From: an uncultured Anaerolineae bacterium
Lineage (GTDB): Bacteria > Chloroflexota > Anaerolineae > Anaerolineales > Villigracilaceae
DNA: 43,902 nucleotides
Direction: 5' to 3'
Assembly: GCA_937120535.1 (NCBI GenBank)
Contig: CAKZJX010000066.1
Coordinates: forward strand, 1-43,902
Shown here: positions 36,457 to 43,902 of the stretch, piece by piece
Layout of the letters: each line of letters opens with the position of its first letter
Position numbering within the stretch: the stretch's first letter is position 1
Notes under the pieces: model-generated
What the model saw: the letters and a program-made list of their open reading frames with translations, nothing else
What the model was told of the DNA's origin: nothing
Databases searched by the model: none
Translations under genes and position numbers: made by a program

Positions 36457-38109
36457 ATGAGTCTTCGCGAATCGTTGCGACGTTGGCAAGAAACGACGCT
36501 GAAGAAAGCTTTGGAGCGTTTCCCCGAACGCAAACCGCGCTTCGAGACCTCCTCGGGGATCGAAATCCCCTGCATCGGCCTCCCCTCGCATCCGGATCCG
36601 GACTATGAGCGGAAGTTGGGCTTTCCGGGCGAGTATCCCTTCACCCGCGGCATTCAGCCGACGATGTACCGCTCTCGTTTCTGGACGATGCGACAGTATG
36701 CTGGCTTCGGCACGGCCGAGGAGTCGAATCGCCGCTATCGTTACCTGCTCTCACAAGGGCAGACCGGCCTCTCGGTGGCGTTTGATCTGCCAACCCAGAT
36801 CGGCTACGACGCCGATGATCCGATGGCTGAGGGCGAGGTGGGCAAGGTGGGAGTCTCAATCTGTTCTCTGCACGATATGGAGCGCCTGTTTGAGGGGATT
36901 CCCCTGGATCAGGTTTCGACTTCGATGACCATCAACGCTCCGGCCGGCATTTTGTTGGCTATGTATATCGCCGTGGCAAAGCGCCAGGGGGTGGAGATTC
37001 GGAAGTTGCGAGGCACGATCCAGAACGACATTTTGAAAGAGTACGTGGCCCGCGGCACATATATCTTCCCGCCTGAGCCGTCGATGCGCTTGATCACCGA
37101 TATCTTCTCGTTCTGTGCCCGCGAGATGCCCAACTGGAATACGATCTCGATCAGCGGCTATCACATTCGCGAGGCCGGCGCAACGGCTGTACAAGAGGTA
37201 GCCTTCACCCTGGCCAACGGCATTGCGTATGTGGAAGCAGCCTTGAGGGCCGGCCTGAATGTGGACGATTTTGCCGGCCAGTTGTCGTTTTTCTTCAACG
37301 CTCACAACAATCTGTTTGAGGAGGTGGCCAAGTTCCGCGCCGCGCGCCGCATGTGGGCTCGCATCATGCGCGAACGTTTTCGAGCGCAGAAGCCCACTTC
37401 GTGGCAGTTGCGCTTCCACACCCAAACCGCCGGCTCAACGCTCACCGCTCAGCAGCCGGAGAACAATGTGGTGCGGGTGACGTTGCAGGCTCTGGCGGCT
37501 GTTTTGGGCGGCACCCAATCGTTGCACACCAACAGCATGGACGAGGCGCTGTGGTTGCCGACGGAGAACTCGGTGCGGGTGGCGCTGCGCACTCAGCAGA
37601 TCTTGGCCTACGAGTCGGGCGTCGCCGATTCGGTCGATCCGCTGGCTGGCTCGTACTTGATCGAATATCTGACGGATGAGATCGATAAGCGAGCGACCGA
37701 ATATTTGAATAAGATCGATGAGATAGGCGGTGCGCTCAAAGCGATCGAGTACGGTTATATTCAGAACGAGATCCAGGAGGCGGCGTATGCCGCTCAGAAA
37801 GCGATCGAGCGCGGTGAACAGGTGGTTGTGGGGGTGAATCAATTCCAGGTGGATGAGACGATCACGCTGGAGCGCTTGAAAGTCGATCCGGCGATCGAGA
37901 TCGCTCAGCGGCGGCGCTTGCGAGAGTTGCGGGCCCAACGTAACGCCCAACGTGTGCAGGAGCTTCGGGAGCGCTTGGCCGATGCCGCCCGCGGCACCGA
38001 AAACCTGATGCCCTTGTTCATCGAGTGCGTGGAGAACGATGTCACGTTAGGGGAGATCTGTCATACCTTGCGCCAGGTGTGGGGCGAGTATGTGGCCGAG
38101 AAGTTTTAG
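36457..38109 (+). CDS. methylmalonyl-CoA mutase large (catalytic) subunit
   Basis: This adenosylcobalamin-dependent mutase subunit converts succinyl-CoA and methylmalonyl-CoA in propionate metabolism. It has 550 aa from the ATG at 36457 and contains only the TIM-barrel substrate domain; there is no C-terminal cobalamin domain, which must be a separate small protein outside the window. Motifs are [51 protein letters not shown] and [16 protein letters not shown]. The longer upstream frame is not used: GGTGG lies 7 bases before this ATG. It is followed after 20 bases by the epimerase gene. An isobutyryl- or other acyl-CoA mutase is possible, but the epimerase favours methylmalonyl-CoA. Confidence 0.92.
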   Translation: MSLRESLRRWQETTLKKALERFPERKPRFETSSGIEIPCIGLPSHPDPDYERKLGFPGEYPFTRGIQPTMYRSRFWTMRQYAGFGTAEESNRRYRYLLSQGQTGLSVAFDLPTQIGYDADDPMAEGEVGKVGVSICSLHDMERLFEGIPLDQVSTSMTINAPAGILLAMYIAVAKRQGVEIRKLRGTIQNDILKEYVARGTYIFPPEPSMRLITDIFSFCAREMPNWNTISISGYHIREAGATAVQEVAFTLANGIAYVEAALRAGLNVDDFAGQLSFFFNAHNNLFEEVAKFRAARRMWARIMRERFRAQKPTSWQLRFHTQTAGSTLTAQQPENNVVRVTLQALAAVLGGTQSLHTNSMDEALWLPTENSVRVALRTQQILAYESGVADSVDPLAGSYLIEYLTDEIDKRATEYLNKIDEIGGALKAIEYGYIQNEIQEAAYAAQKAIERGEQVVVGVNQFQVDETITLERLKVDPAIEIAQRRRLRELRAQRNAQRVQELRERLADAARGTENLMPLFIECVENDVTLGEICHTLRQVWGEYVAEKF

Positions 38110-38129
38110 AGTCTACCCCGGAGGGAACT

Positions 38130-38534
38130 ATGCCGACGGTTAAATCTATCCATCACGTAGCTGTGGTCGTCAGCGATTTGGAGCAGTCGCTGGCGTTTTG
38201 GCGCGATGCGTTGGGCATTCCGCTGCAAGAGGTGCGTGACGTGCCGGCCGAGCAGGCCCAGGTGGCGTTCTTGCCTCTCTCGGGGGGCGAAGTGGAGCTG
38301 GTCAAACCGACCACCGACGATAGCGGCGTCGCTCGCTTTTTGGCCAAGCGCGGCCCAGGCATGCACCATATCTGCCTAGAGGTGGACGATATTGAGGGGA
38401 TGTTGGCCCAGTTAAGGGCGAAGAATGTGCGCTTGATTAATGAAACGCCGCGCCTCGGCGCCGATGGAAAGAAGTATGCGTTCATCCATCCGGAAGCCAC
38501 AGGCGGAGTCTTGGTGGAGCTTTATCAAGTCTAA
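38130..38534 (+). CDS. mce: methylmalonyl-CoA epimerase
   Basis: This VOC-fold metalloenzyme of 134 aa interconverts (R)- and (S)-methylmalonyl-CoA. It shows the metal-binding His in IHHVAVVVSDLEQSLAFW, a second His in MHHICLEVDDI and the C-terminal Glu in VLVELYQV. GGAGGG lies 4 bases upstream of the ATG at 38130; the longer frame overlaps the mutase. Its position directly after the mutase gene supports a propionyl-CoA/succinyl-CoA pathway. Propionyl-CoA carboxylase is not in the window. Confidence 0.94.
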   Translation: MPTVKSIHHVAVVVSDLEQSLAFWRDALGIPLQEVRDVPAEQAQVAFLPLSGGEVELVKPTTDDSGVARFLAKRGPGMHHICLEVDDIEGMLAQLRAKNVRLINETPRLGADGKKYAFIHPEATGGVLVELYQV

Positions 38535-38570
38535 CGACCAAAAGCGGGCGTTTGTGGTTTAATTCTCCCC

Positions 38571-40007
38571 ATGCTGCCCGACATGGAGGCGATCTTCCAA
38601 AAGAAGTGCCGGCTCGAGCCACATCGTTTGGTCGTGGTGGGCGTTTCTGGCGGAGCCGACAGCTTGTGTTTGATGGATGTCCTGCATCAGGCGGGGTATC
38701 CGATTTTGGTGGCCCATTTTAATCATCAACTGCGCCCCGAAGCGGAAGGCGAGGCGGCGGCGGTTGAGCTGGTGGCGGCGCAATTGGGGGTGCCGGCCGT
38801 GGTGAAGAGCGCCGATGTGCGAGCGTTTGCTGAGCAGGAGTCGCTTTCCATCGAAGAGGCCGCACGTCTGTTGCGCTATCGCTTTCTGTTCGGTTTGGCC
38901 CGACAGCACCAGGCCCAGGCGGTGGCGGTAGGGCACACGGCTGACGATCAGGTAGAAACGGTCTTGATGCATCTTTTGCGCGGCGCTGGCTTACGCGGTT
39001 TGCGGGGAATGTCGTATCGCACGATCCTGCCGGTGTTTGATGCGCAGATCCCGTTGGTGCGGCCTTTGCTCGATCTCTGGCGCGAGGAGACGGTGAGGTA
39101 TTGCGCCGGCCGCGGCCTGCGCCCGCTGTCTGATCCGAGCAACGAATGGTTGAATTTTTTGCGTAATCGCATCCGCCATTTGCTCATCCCTACCTTGGAA
39201 ACGTATAATCCGAAGTTTCGCAGTGCCGTGTGGCGCATGGCGCAGACGTTGAGCGGCGACTATGAGATCATCTTGCAGGCGGCGGCGGAGGCTTGGAAGC
39301 AGACGGTGATCCGCGAGGCCGATGGGTTGGTGGTGTTTGACGCACAGGGGTTGGCCGGCCTTTCCCCTCATCTGCTGCGCTATTTGTTTCGACAGGCGAT
39401 CGAGCGCATCCAGCCCATGGTGGATGTCCGCTATGAAGCGTTGGAGCGCATGGTGGCTTTTTTGCAAGCCGGCCGAGGGATTCTTTATCTGCCAGGTGAG
39501 GTTCGAGTATTGCGGGAGGGGGGAGAGGTGTTTGTGGCCGGCCAGAAGACGGTGTTGCCGTTCGAGCGTTGGCCGCAGTTGCCGGTCGGCGTCGATGTGG
39601 TATCGATCCGTCCGCCGTGTCAGGTGGAACTGGCTGGGGGGTGGCGTTTGGTGGCCGAGGTGTGGAACATTCCGTCCTTGGTCATGGAGCAGATGAAGCA
39701 CAATCGGGATCGCTTTCAGGTGTGGCTAGACGCTGATGCTCTTCAGGGAGAGCTGGTCTTGCGCGTCCGTCAGCAGGGAGATCGCTTTGAGCCGTTGGGG
39801 ATGGGTGGGCATTCGCAGAAGCTCTCCGACTTTTTTATCAACGAAAAGCTGCCCCGGCGCGCCCGAGCGCGCTGGCCGCTTCTGTGCGCCGGAGGGCGGA
39901 TCGCCTGGGTGCCAGGCTATCGGGCGGGGCATCGGTTTCGGGTGACGCCTAGTTCGAAGCGGATTTGGTATTTTGCTCTTCAGCCGCCGAGGCCGGAGGG
40001 GGGGTAG
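38571..40007 (+). CDS. tilS: tRNA(Ile)-lysidine synthase
   Basis: This enzyme adds lysine to cytidine-34 of AUA-reading tRNA(Ile). It is 478 aa. It shows the PP-loop SGGADS at 26-31, then VAHFNHQLRPEAEGE, AVGHTADDQVETVLMHLLRG, PLLDLWREETVRYC and NRIRHLLIPTLE. The C-terminal domain contains the TilS C-type motif LSDFFINEKLPRRAR. There is no ribosome-binding site; a TTTAAT lies exactly 7 bases upstream of the ATG, suggesting a leaderless mRNA. Its 3' end overlaps the convergent recombinase gene by 28 bases. Confidence 0.95.
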   Translation: MLPDMEAIFQKKCRLEPHRLVVVGVSGGADSLCLMDVLHQAGYPILVAHFNHQLRPEAEGEAAAVELVAAQLGVPAVVKSADVRAFAEQESLSIEEAARLLRYRFLFGLARQHQAQAVAVGHTADDQVETVLMHLLRGAGLRGLRGMSYRTILPVFDAQIPLVRPLLDLWREETVRYCAGRGLRPLSDPSNEWLNFLRNRIRHLLIPTLETYNPKFRSAVWRMAQTLSGDYEIILQAAAEAWKQTVIREADGLVVFDAQGLAGLSPHLLRYLFRQAIERIQPMVDVRYEALERMVAFLQAGRGILYLPGEVRVLREGGEVFVAGQKTVLPFERWPQLPVGVDVVSIRPPCQVELAGGWRLVAEVWNIPSLVMEQMKHNRDRFQVWLDADALQGELVLRVRQQGDRFEPLGMGGHSQKLSDFFINEKLPRRARARWPLLCAGGRIAWVPGYRAGHRFRVTPSSKRIWYFALQPPRPEGG

Positions 40008-40915
40008 GAGGCGTCTGTTTCGTATTGGGCGTTCAAGCGCCGCAGTTTGAGGCCGATCTCGCGCCATTGGATCTTGGAGATGCCCAGTTTCTGGCGGATG
40101 CGATCCCATTCCATGCCGCTGCGATAATCGCGCAGGGCACAGGTCCAACGACATATATCAAAGGAGAGGTGTTTTTCTAGGCCGGCCTGGCGACCGATGT
40201 CTTCCAGCAGGTATTCTAGCCGCCGCGGCGACCAGGGGAAGAGTTGATCGCTGGGACGGTATTGATCTAGGTATTCTCGGTAGGCCTCGACCCATTCGTC
40301 GCTCAGGCGGAGTTTGCGTTCTTTGTAGCGGTAGGAAGGGCTGGCATAGCGAATGAACACCAACGGCCCGCCAGGAGCATCGAGTTCGATGTGGTTGAGG
40401 TGTATCCCAAGACATTCGCTTTTCTTGATGCCGGTGGTGAGCAGCAGTAGGAGCAGGGTGTAGGGACGGGCGTCTGGCTTGGGGGCATGACGATGGCGGT
40501 TGGCCGCCTCGAGGACGACTTCTACTTCTTCGTCGGTCAGCACTTGGGGCAGGGGGCTGGTGGCCGAACGTTGGACGACTTTTTCGGCCGGATCCGTGGG
40601 CAGGACGCCGTAGTGATGGAGCCAACGGAAGAAGGATTTGAGGGAGGTAATGCGCCGCGCAAGGGTTTTGGGGCTGCAGGGGATGCCGCGGTCTTTTTCG
40701 AGCCAGACGATGTAGCGGTTGAGGTCTTCGGTGGAGAGGGCGCCGATCGGGCGGTCGGGCGGGAGGTATTGGGCCAGGATGTTTAGGTCGGAGAGGAAGG
40801 CTTTGATGGTGTGGAGAGAGCGACCTTGATCGTTGAGGTAGAGTTCCCAGGCTTTGACGGCAGCGCTGATGGGAGCTTGGGGGGTGAGATGGGCAGAAGG
40901 CGCAGGGGAGGACAT
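39980..40915 (-). CDS. degenerate tyrosine recombinase (integrase family)
   Basis: This 311-aa protein starts at the ATG at 40915 with AGGAG upstream. It has an N-terminal core-binding SAM-like domain (AVKAWELYLNDQGRSLHTIK, LARRITSLKSFFRWLHHYG) and a C-terminal catalytic fold. The catalytic set R-K-H-R-H-Y is mostly lost: the first Arg is K164 in TTGIKKSE, the second-box His is D253 and its partner is W257 (SFDICRWTCA), the LGH histidine is I279, and no tyrosine follows where expected (WREIGLKL). Arg256 and the hairpin lysines remain. The frame is intact, so it may be a domesticated DNA-binding protein rather than an active integrase. It converges on tilS. Confidence 0.82.
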   Translation of the reverse strand: MSSPAPSAHLTPQAPISAAVKAWELYLNDQGRSLHTIKAFLSDLNILAQYLPPDRPIGALSTEDLNRYIVWLEKDRGIPCSPKTLARRITSLKSFFRWLHHYGVLPTDPAEKVVQRSATSPLPQVLTDEEVEVVLEAANRHRHAPKPDARPYTLLLLLLTTGIKKSECLGIHLNHIELDAPGGPLVFIRYASPSYRYKERKLRLSDEWVEAYREYLDQYRPSDQLFPWSPRRLEYLLEDIGRQAGLEKHLSFDICRWTCALRDYRSGMEWDRIRQKLGISKIQWREIGLKLRRLNAQYETDASYPPSGLGG

Positions 40916-40980
40916 CGGGTCTCCTTTCTGTCGTGTAGTTTTTTCGTATAGTTTAGCTGGGAGGAGGGGAGATGTCAATC

Positions 40981-41013
40981 CTAGTCGCCGCAGATTGGCC
41001 ACAGATTGATTTC
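40981..41013. repeat. diverged CAGATTACACGG-type repeat
   Basis: GCCGCAGATTGGCCACAGAT followed by TGATTTCATGG is a diverged relative of the repeats at 21391 and 33200. It sits between the recombinase and aguA. Confidence 0.5.
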
Positions 41014-41055
41014 ATGGGGTTCAGGGGTGATGCAGAGTAGAGGTGGGTTTTTGGA

Positions 41056-42150
41056 TCAGCCGAGCGGTTGTTGTTGAGTGATGCAGTGGATGTTGCCGCC
41101 GCCGAGCAGGATCTCGCGTCCGGGGACGCCGATCACCTGGCGGTCGGGTAGCAGGCGCTGAAGGACGGCTAGGGCTTGGGCGTCGTGGGGGTCGTTGAAG
41201 GTGGGGACGATCGCAGCGCGGTTGCAGAAGTAGAAGTTGATGTAGGAGGCGGCTAGACGGTCGCCGGCCCGGCGGGGCAGGCTGTTCTCCACCTGATCAA
41301 GCCCTTCGGTTTCTTCTGCGGTCAGGTAGAGCGGGCCGGGCTGGTGAATTTTGTGGATGGTGAAGCGCCGGCCACGGGCGTCGGTTTGGGCGCGCAGGTA
41401 TTCGTAAGCCTCGAGCGAGCGCTCGTATTGGGGATCGGTGCGGTCGTCGGTCCAGGTGAGGGCGAGTTCGCCCGGGCGTAGGAAGCAGACCAGGTTGTCT
41501 ACGTGACCGCTGGTCTCGTCGGCGTAAACGCCGCGCGGAAGCCAGAGCACCTTTTGGACGTTGAGGTAGTCTCGTAGGTAGGCTTCGATCTGTTCTTGGG
41601 TGAGATCGGGGTTGCGGCCCGGGCTGAGCAGGCATTCGGCAGTGGTCAGACAGGTCCCCTGGCCGTCTACGTGGATCGATCCGCCTTCGAGCACCAAGGG
41701 GGCTTTGTAGCGGTCCAGGCCTTCGATCTCGAGCACTTTTTGGGCGACAGCTTCATCGAGGTCCCAGGGGAAGTAGAGGCCGTTGTAGAGGCCGCCCCAG
41801 GCGTTGAAGCGCCAGTCGACGCCGCGCACTTGGCCACGGCCGTTGACGACGAAGGTGGGACCACAATCGCGCATCCAGGCGTCGTTGTTGGAGATCTCGA
41901 CTACCCGCACTTGGGGAGGGAGCAGGGCGCGGGCATTGGCGTATTGGTCGTGGTTGACGCCAACCGTGACCGGTTCGAAGCGCGCAATGGCGGCTGCTAC
42001 AGTGGCAAAGGCTTTTTGGGCCGGCTTGGCGCCTAAACGCCAGGTGTCGGGCCGTTGCGGCCAGAGCATCCAGGTTTGTTTGTGGGGAGCAAATTCGGCC
42101 GGCATGAAGAAGCCATCGGCGCAAGGGGTGGAGGATAGGGTGTGGGGCAT
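41056..42150 (-). CDS. aguA: agmatine deiminase
   Basis: This enzyme hydrolyses agmatine to N-carbamoylputrescine. It has 364 aa, the usual length, with [36 protein letters not shown], the active-site His in ETSGHVDNL and the catalytic cysteine C356 in [16 protein letters not shown] lies 7 bases before the ATG at 42150. It is divergent from aguB across a 106-base spacer, and the pair gives the whole agmatine-to-putrescine route. Confidence 0.95.
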   Translation of the reverse strand: MPHTLSSTPCADGFFMPAEFAPHKQTWMLWPQRPDTWRLGAKPAQKAFATVAAAIARFEPVTVGVNHDQYANARALLPPQVRVVEISNNDAWMRDCGPTFVVNGRGQVRGVDWRFNAWGGLYNGLYFPWDLDEAVAQKVLEIEGLDRYKAPLVLEGGSIHVDGQGTCLTTAECLLSPGRNPDLTQEQIEAYLRDYLNVQKVLWLPRGVYADETSGHVDNLVCFLRPGELALTWTDDRTDPQYERSLEAYEYLRAQTDARGRRFTIHKIHQPGPLYLTAEETEGLDQVENSLPRRAGDRLAASYINFYFCNRAAIVPTFNDPHDAQALAVLQRLLPDRQVIGVPGREILLGGGNIHCITQQQPLG

Positions 42151-42256
42151 GGGCGAGCTCCTGAGTGCGGTAAAATGATGGGGTGTTTCTTGGGTCGTTC
42201 GTCAAGCGGGTCGTTCTTTGAGAGACGCTCAGTTCGTTGGGTGAAAAGGAGACGCT

Positions 42257-43093
42257 GTGAAACGGATTCGTATCGCTGTGGTTCAAACGCATTGGCCCGG
42301 CGCCCGGCCGCCGATGCAGGAGGCCTATCGCCGGCAGATCGAGCAGGCGGCTCGCGCCGGCGCTCAGTTGGTTTGCCTGCAAGAGTTTACCCTTTCTCCG
42401 TATTTCGCTAGCCAGATCGATCCTTCGGGGTTTGATTGGGCCGAGCCTTTGGAGGGCGGCCCGACCCATCGCTTCTTTGGCGGGTTGGCCCGCGAGCATG
42501 GAGTATATGTCGTCGCCAGCATTTTTGAGCGAGATGGCGATCGGTATTGGGACACGGCCATAATTTATAACCCTCAGGGTGATTTGCACGGTTTTACCCG
42601 CAAGGTGCATATTCCCCAGGGGGAAGGGTATCACGAGGATCATTTCTTCCGGGGCGCCGATCGGTTTCCGGTGCACGAGGTGTTGGGGGTGCGCGTGGCG
42701 ATCCCCACGTGTTACGATCAGTGGTTCCCGGAGCTCGCGCGGATTTATGCTCTGGAGGGGGCGGAGTTGATTTTTTATCCGACCGCGATCGGTTCGGAGC
42801 CGACCAGCCCGGCCACCGATACTTGCGAGGCGTGGCAGGTGGTGATGCGCGGGCAGGCGATCGCTAACGGGGTGTTTGTTGCGGCGGCTAATCGGGTGGG
42901 CGTGGAGGGGGTGATCTTTTACGGGTCGAGCTTCGTGTGCGATCCGACGGGGCGGATCATCGCTCAAGCCGGCCGCGAGCGGGAGGCGATGATCCTGGCC
43001 AATCTGGATCCTCAGGCGTTGGCCGAGTGGAGGAGGCTCTTCCCGTTGCTGCGGCAACGGCGGCCGGAGGTGTATCGGCGCTTGGTGGAGTGA
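42257..43093 (+). CDS. aguB: N-carbamoylputrescine amidase
   Basis: This nitrilase-superfamily amidase releases putrescine, CO2 and ammonia from N-carbamoylputrescine. It has 278 aa with a GTG start (AAGGAGA 6 bases upstream). The catalytic triad is E43 (LQEFTLSPYF), K116 (TRKVHIPQGEGYHED) and C152 (PTCYDQWFPE), in the arrangement typical of AguB. It is divergent from aguA. The putrescine formed could feed spermidine synthesis or oxidation by the FAD enzyme at 13199, but that link is inferred only. Confidence 0.95.
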   Translation: MKRIRIAVVQTHWPGARPPMQEAYRRQIEQAARAGAQLVCLQEFTLSPYFASQIDPSGFDWAEPLEGGPTHRFFGGLAREHGVYVVASIFERDGDRYWDTAIIYNPQGDLHGFTRKVHIPQGEGYHEDHFFRGADRFPVHEVLGVRVAIPTCYDQWFPELARIYALEGAELIFYPTAIGSEPTSPATDTCEAWQVVMRGQAIANGVFVAAANRVGVEGVIFYGSSFVCDPTGRIIAQAGREREAMILANLDPQALAEWRRLFPLLRQRRPEVYRRLVE

Positions 43094-43205
43094 GGATGGC
43101 CGCCAGGGCGTTGGGGAGCAGGTCGGGGCGACCATTTCGTGTAGCCAGGATAAAACCCCAAGCCTCTGATAACATGGATCAGCCACAGGCCGGCGGGACA
43201 AGGCG

Positions 43206-43902
43206 TCACTCTTCGCAGGCGGCGAGGAGTTGGTTGACCAGTTTATACAACAGGAAATCGCCCACTTTTTGGAATTCGTCCAACACCTTTTGAGCCAGGT
43301 CTTTGGCCGTGCTTTTCTGGCCATCTTCCAGGCAGGCGACGGCCTGCTTGGCGCTTTTCAGGCCTTGCTCGAAGGCGGCGATCCAGGCCAGCGGGTGTTT
43401 GTCTGGCAGTTGCTCGAAGATTGGCCTGGCTTGGGCAAGATAATTCTCCGCCTGCTCCCATTGGCGGACGAAGGCAAAAGCGGCTGCAATGCCCAGGTAA
43501 TCTTCTCCCTGGCTGCCTAGATCCTGCGTTGCCTGGCGAAGCAGCCGGATGGCTTCCAGATCGGCCTGTATCCTGTCCGGCTTTTGCTGGACGATTTTCA
43601 GCCGGAGCAGAGAAGTGAGTGAGTTGGCTTCGCCGAGATGGTCGCCGATCTGCTGAAAGAGGCGCTTTGCTTGAAGGTAATGCTCTTGTGCCTGGCCGAA
43701 AACATCGCGGCACAAGGCAATATCGCCCAACGCCCGCAGGGTGTAGGCTTCCCCCTGACGATCGCCTATCTGACGGCACAAATCCAGTGAAGCGCAGTAA
43801 CTTTGCTCTGCCGCATCGATCTGGTTGCAGGAAAGTTCGCTATGCCCTTTTCTTCGCAGCGTAATCGCTTCGCCCACTTTCGCGCCCACGGCGCGGTACA
43901 AG
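43206..43902 (-). CDS. tetratricopeptide-repeat protein, C-terminal part
   Basis: The gene enters from the right edge of the window; at least 231 residues are present. It consists of TPR units of the Kinesin-light-chain/NB-ARC-associated style, for example AAEQSYCASLDLCRQIGDRQ and AQEHYLQAKRLFQQIGDHLG, with the recurring IGD(R/H)xGEA ending. Such repeats often form the C-terminal sensor of STAND ATPases or helical adaptor proteins. The N terminus is outside the window, so the domain ahead of the repeats is unknown. The C-terminal segment (KVGDFLLYKLVNQLLAACEE) ends the protein normally. Confidence 0.85.
   Translation of the reverse strand, partial: LYRAVGAKVGEAITLRRKGHSELSCNQIDAAEQSYCASLDLCRQIGDRQGEAYTLRALGDIALCRDVFGQAQEHYLQAKRLFQQIGDHLGEANSLTSLLRLKIVQQKPDRIQADLEAIRLLRQATQDLGSQGEDYLGIAAAFAFVRQWEQAENYLAQARPIFEQLPDKHPLAWIAAFEQGLKSAKQAVACLEDGQKSTAKDLAQKVLDEFQKVGDFLLYKLVNQLLAACEE

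Noticed and set aside
39980-41055. Integrated prophage or genomic island boundary at the recombinase
   Set aside because: No phage genes, no att-like direct repeats flanking it and no tRNA nearby; the recombinase itself lacks catalytic residues.
41753-43324. Open frame of 523 codons on the minus strand
   Set aside because: It covers aguB antisense and part of aguA in another frame; its protein is Arg/Pro/His-rich low-complexity shadow text, while both agu genes have intact catalytic motifs.

Overview
The window looks like chromosomal DNA of a free-living bacterium of moderately high GC, most likely phylum Chloroflexota and perhaps class Anaerolineae. That placement is inferred from gene content and protein style: Pro/Thr-rich extracytoplasmic linkers, paired SH3b proteins, a TPR protein studded with Pro-Asp-Trp-Leu motifs, a fused two-ATPase ECF transporter protein, and a separately encoded methylmalonyl-CoA mutase large subunit. 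There is no rRNA, no recognisable tRNA, no CRISPR array and no intact insertion sequence. Most genes are housekeeping or metabolic and are packed in short operons on both strands.

Layout. 1-4800 (minus strand): start of a membrane protein, a fused ECF ATPase, a histidine phosphatase, a family 2 glycosyltransferase and rarA. 4801-6253: a gene-poor stretch holding ndk, a terminator hairpin and the N-terminal stub of an IS5-type transposase among degenerate repeats. 6254-12929 (minus): a large TPR/PDWL protein, pyrimidine-nucleoside phosphorylase, a substrate-binding lipoprotein, uppP and tgt, the last three linked by 4-base ATGA overlaps. 13199-14840 (plus): an FAD-dependent amine oxidase-like protein, a small 'virulence factor' family protein and a terminator. 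14887-16078 (minus): ferredoxin and Mn-type superoxide dismutase. 16312-18037 (plus): a membrane protein and an EamA exporter. 18034-21340 (minus): an alpha/beta hydrolase and a fused hydrolase/acyl-CoA ligase. 21551-22534 (minus): an Fe-S maturation (DUF59) protein and a SufR-like Fe-S regulator. 22614-26714: a 2-hydroxyacid dehydrogenase, a Mth938-like/zinc-ribbon pair on minus, two tandem SH3b proteins and an rRNA/tRNA methyltransferase. 26770-28675 (minus): moeA, a VKOR-type oxidoreductase and a small Cys-rich acidic protein. 28733-33213 (plus): an MBL-fold protein, a small conserved protein, a GT-C glycosyltransferase and an aldo/keto reductase. 33383-36145 (plus): promoter, SAM-I riboswitch, terminator, metY and metA, a complete homoserine-to-homocysteine branch with acetyl specificity. 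36457-40007 (plus): methylmalonyl-CoA mutase large subunit, methylmalonyl-CoA epimerase and tilS. 39980-40915 (minus): a tyrosine recombinase that has lost most catalytic residues. 41056-43093: divergent aguA/aguB (agmatine to putrescine). 43206-43902 (minus): the C-terminal part of a TPR protein.

The best leads are these. (1) A recurring promoter geometry in which a -10 box lies 7-9 bases from the start codon, implying leaderless or near-leaderless mRNAs for four genes. (2) The SufR-like/DUF59 operon, with a consensus promoter and an overlapping palindrome. (3) The intact but catalytically dead recombinase. (4) The PDWL-motif TPR protein. (5) A hidden antisense beta-helix pseudogene between metA and the mutase. 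(6) Three families of dispersed intergenic repeats, one of which appears to supply the end of a coding sequence. No clear-cut new multi-gene defence or biosynthetic system is visible.
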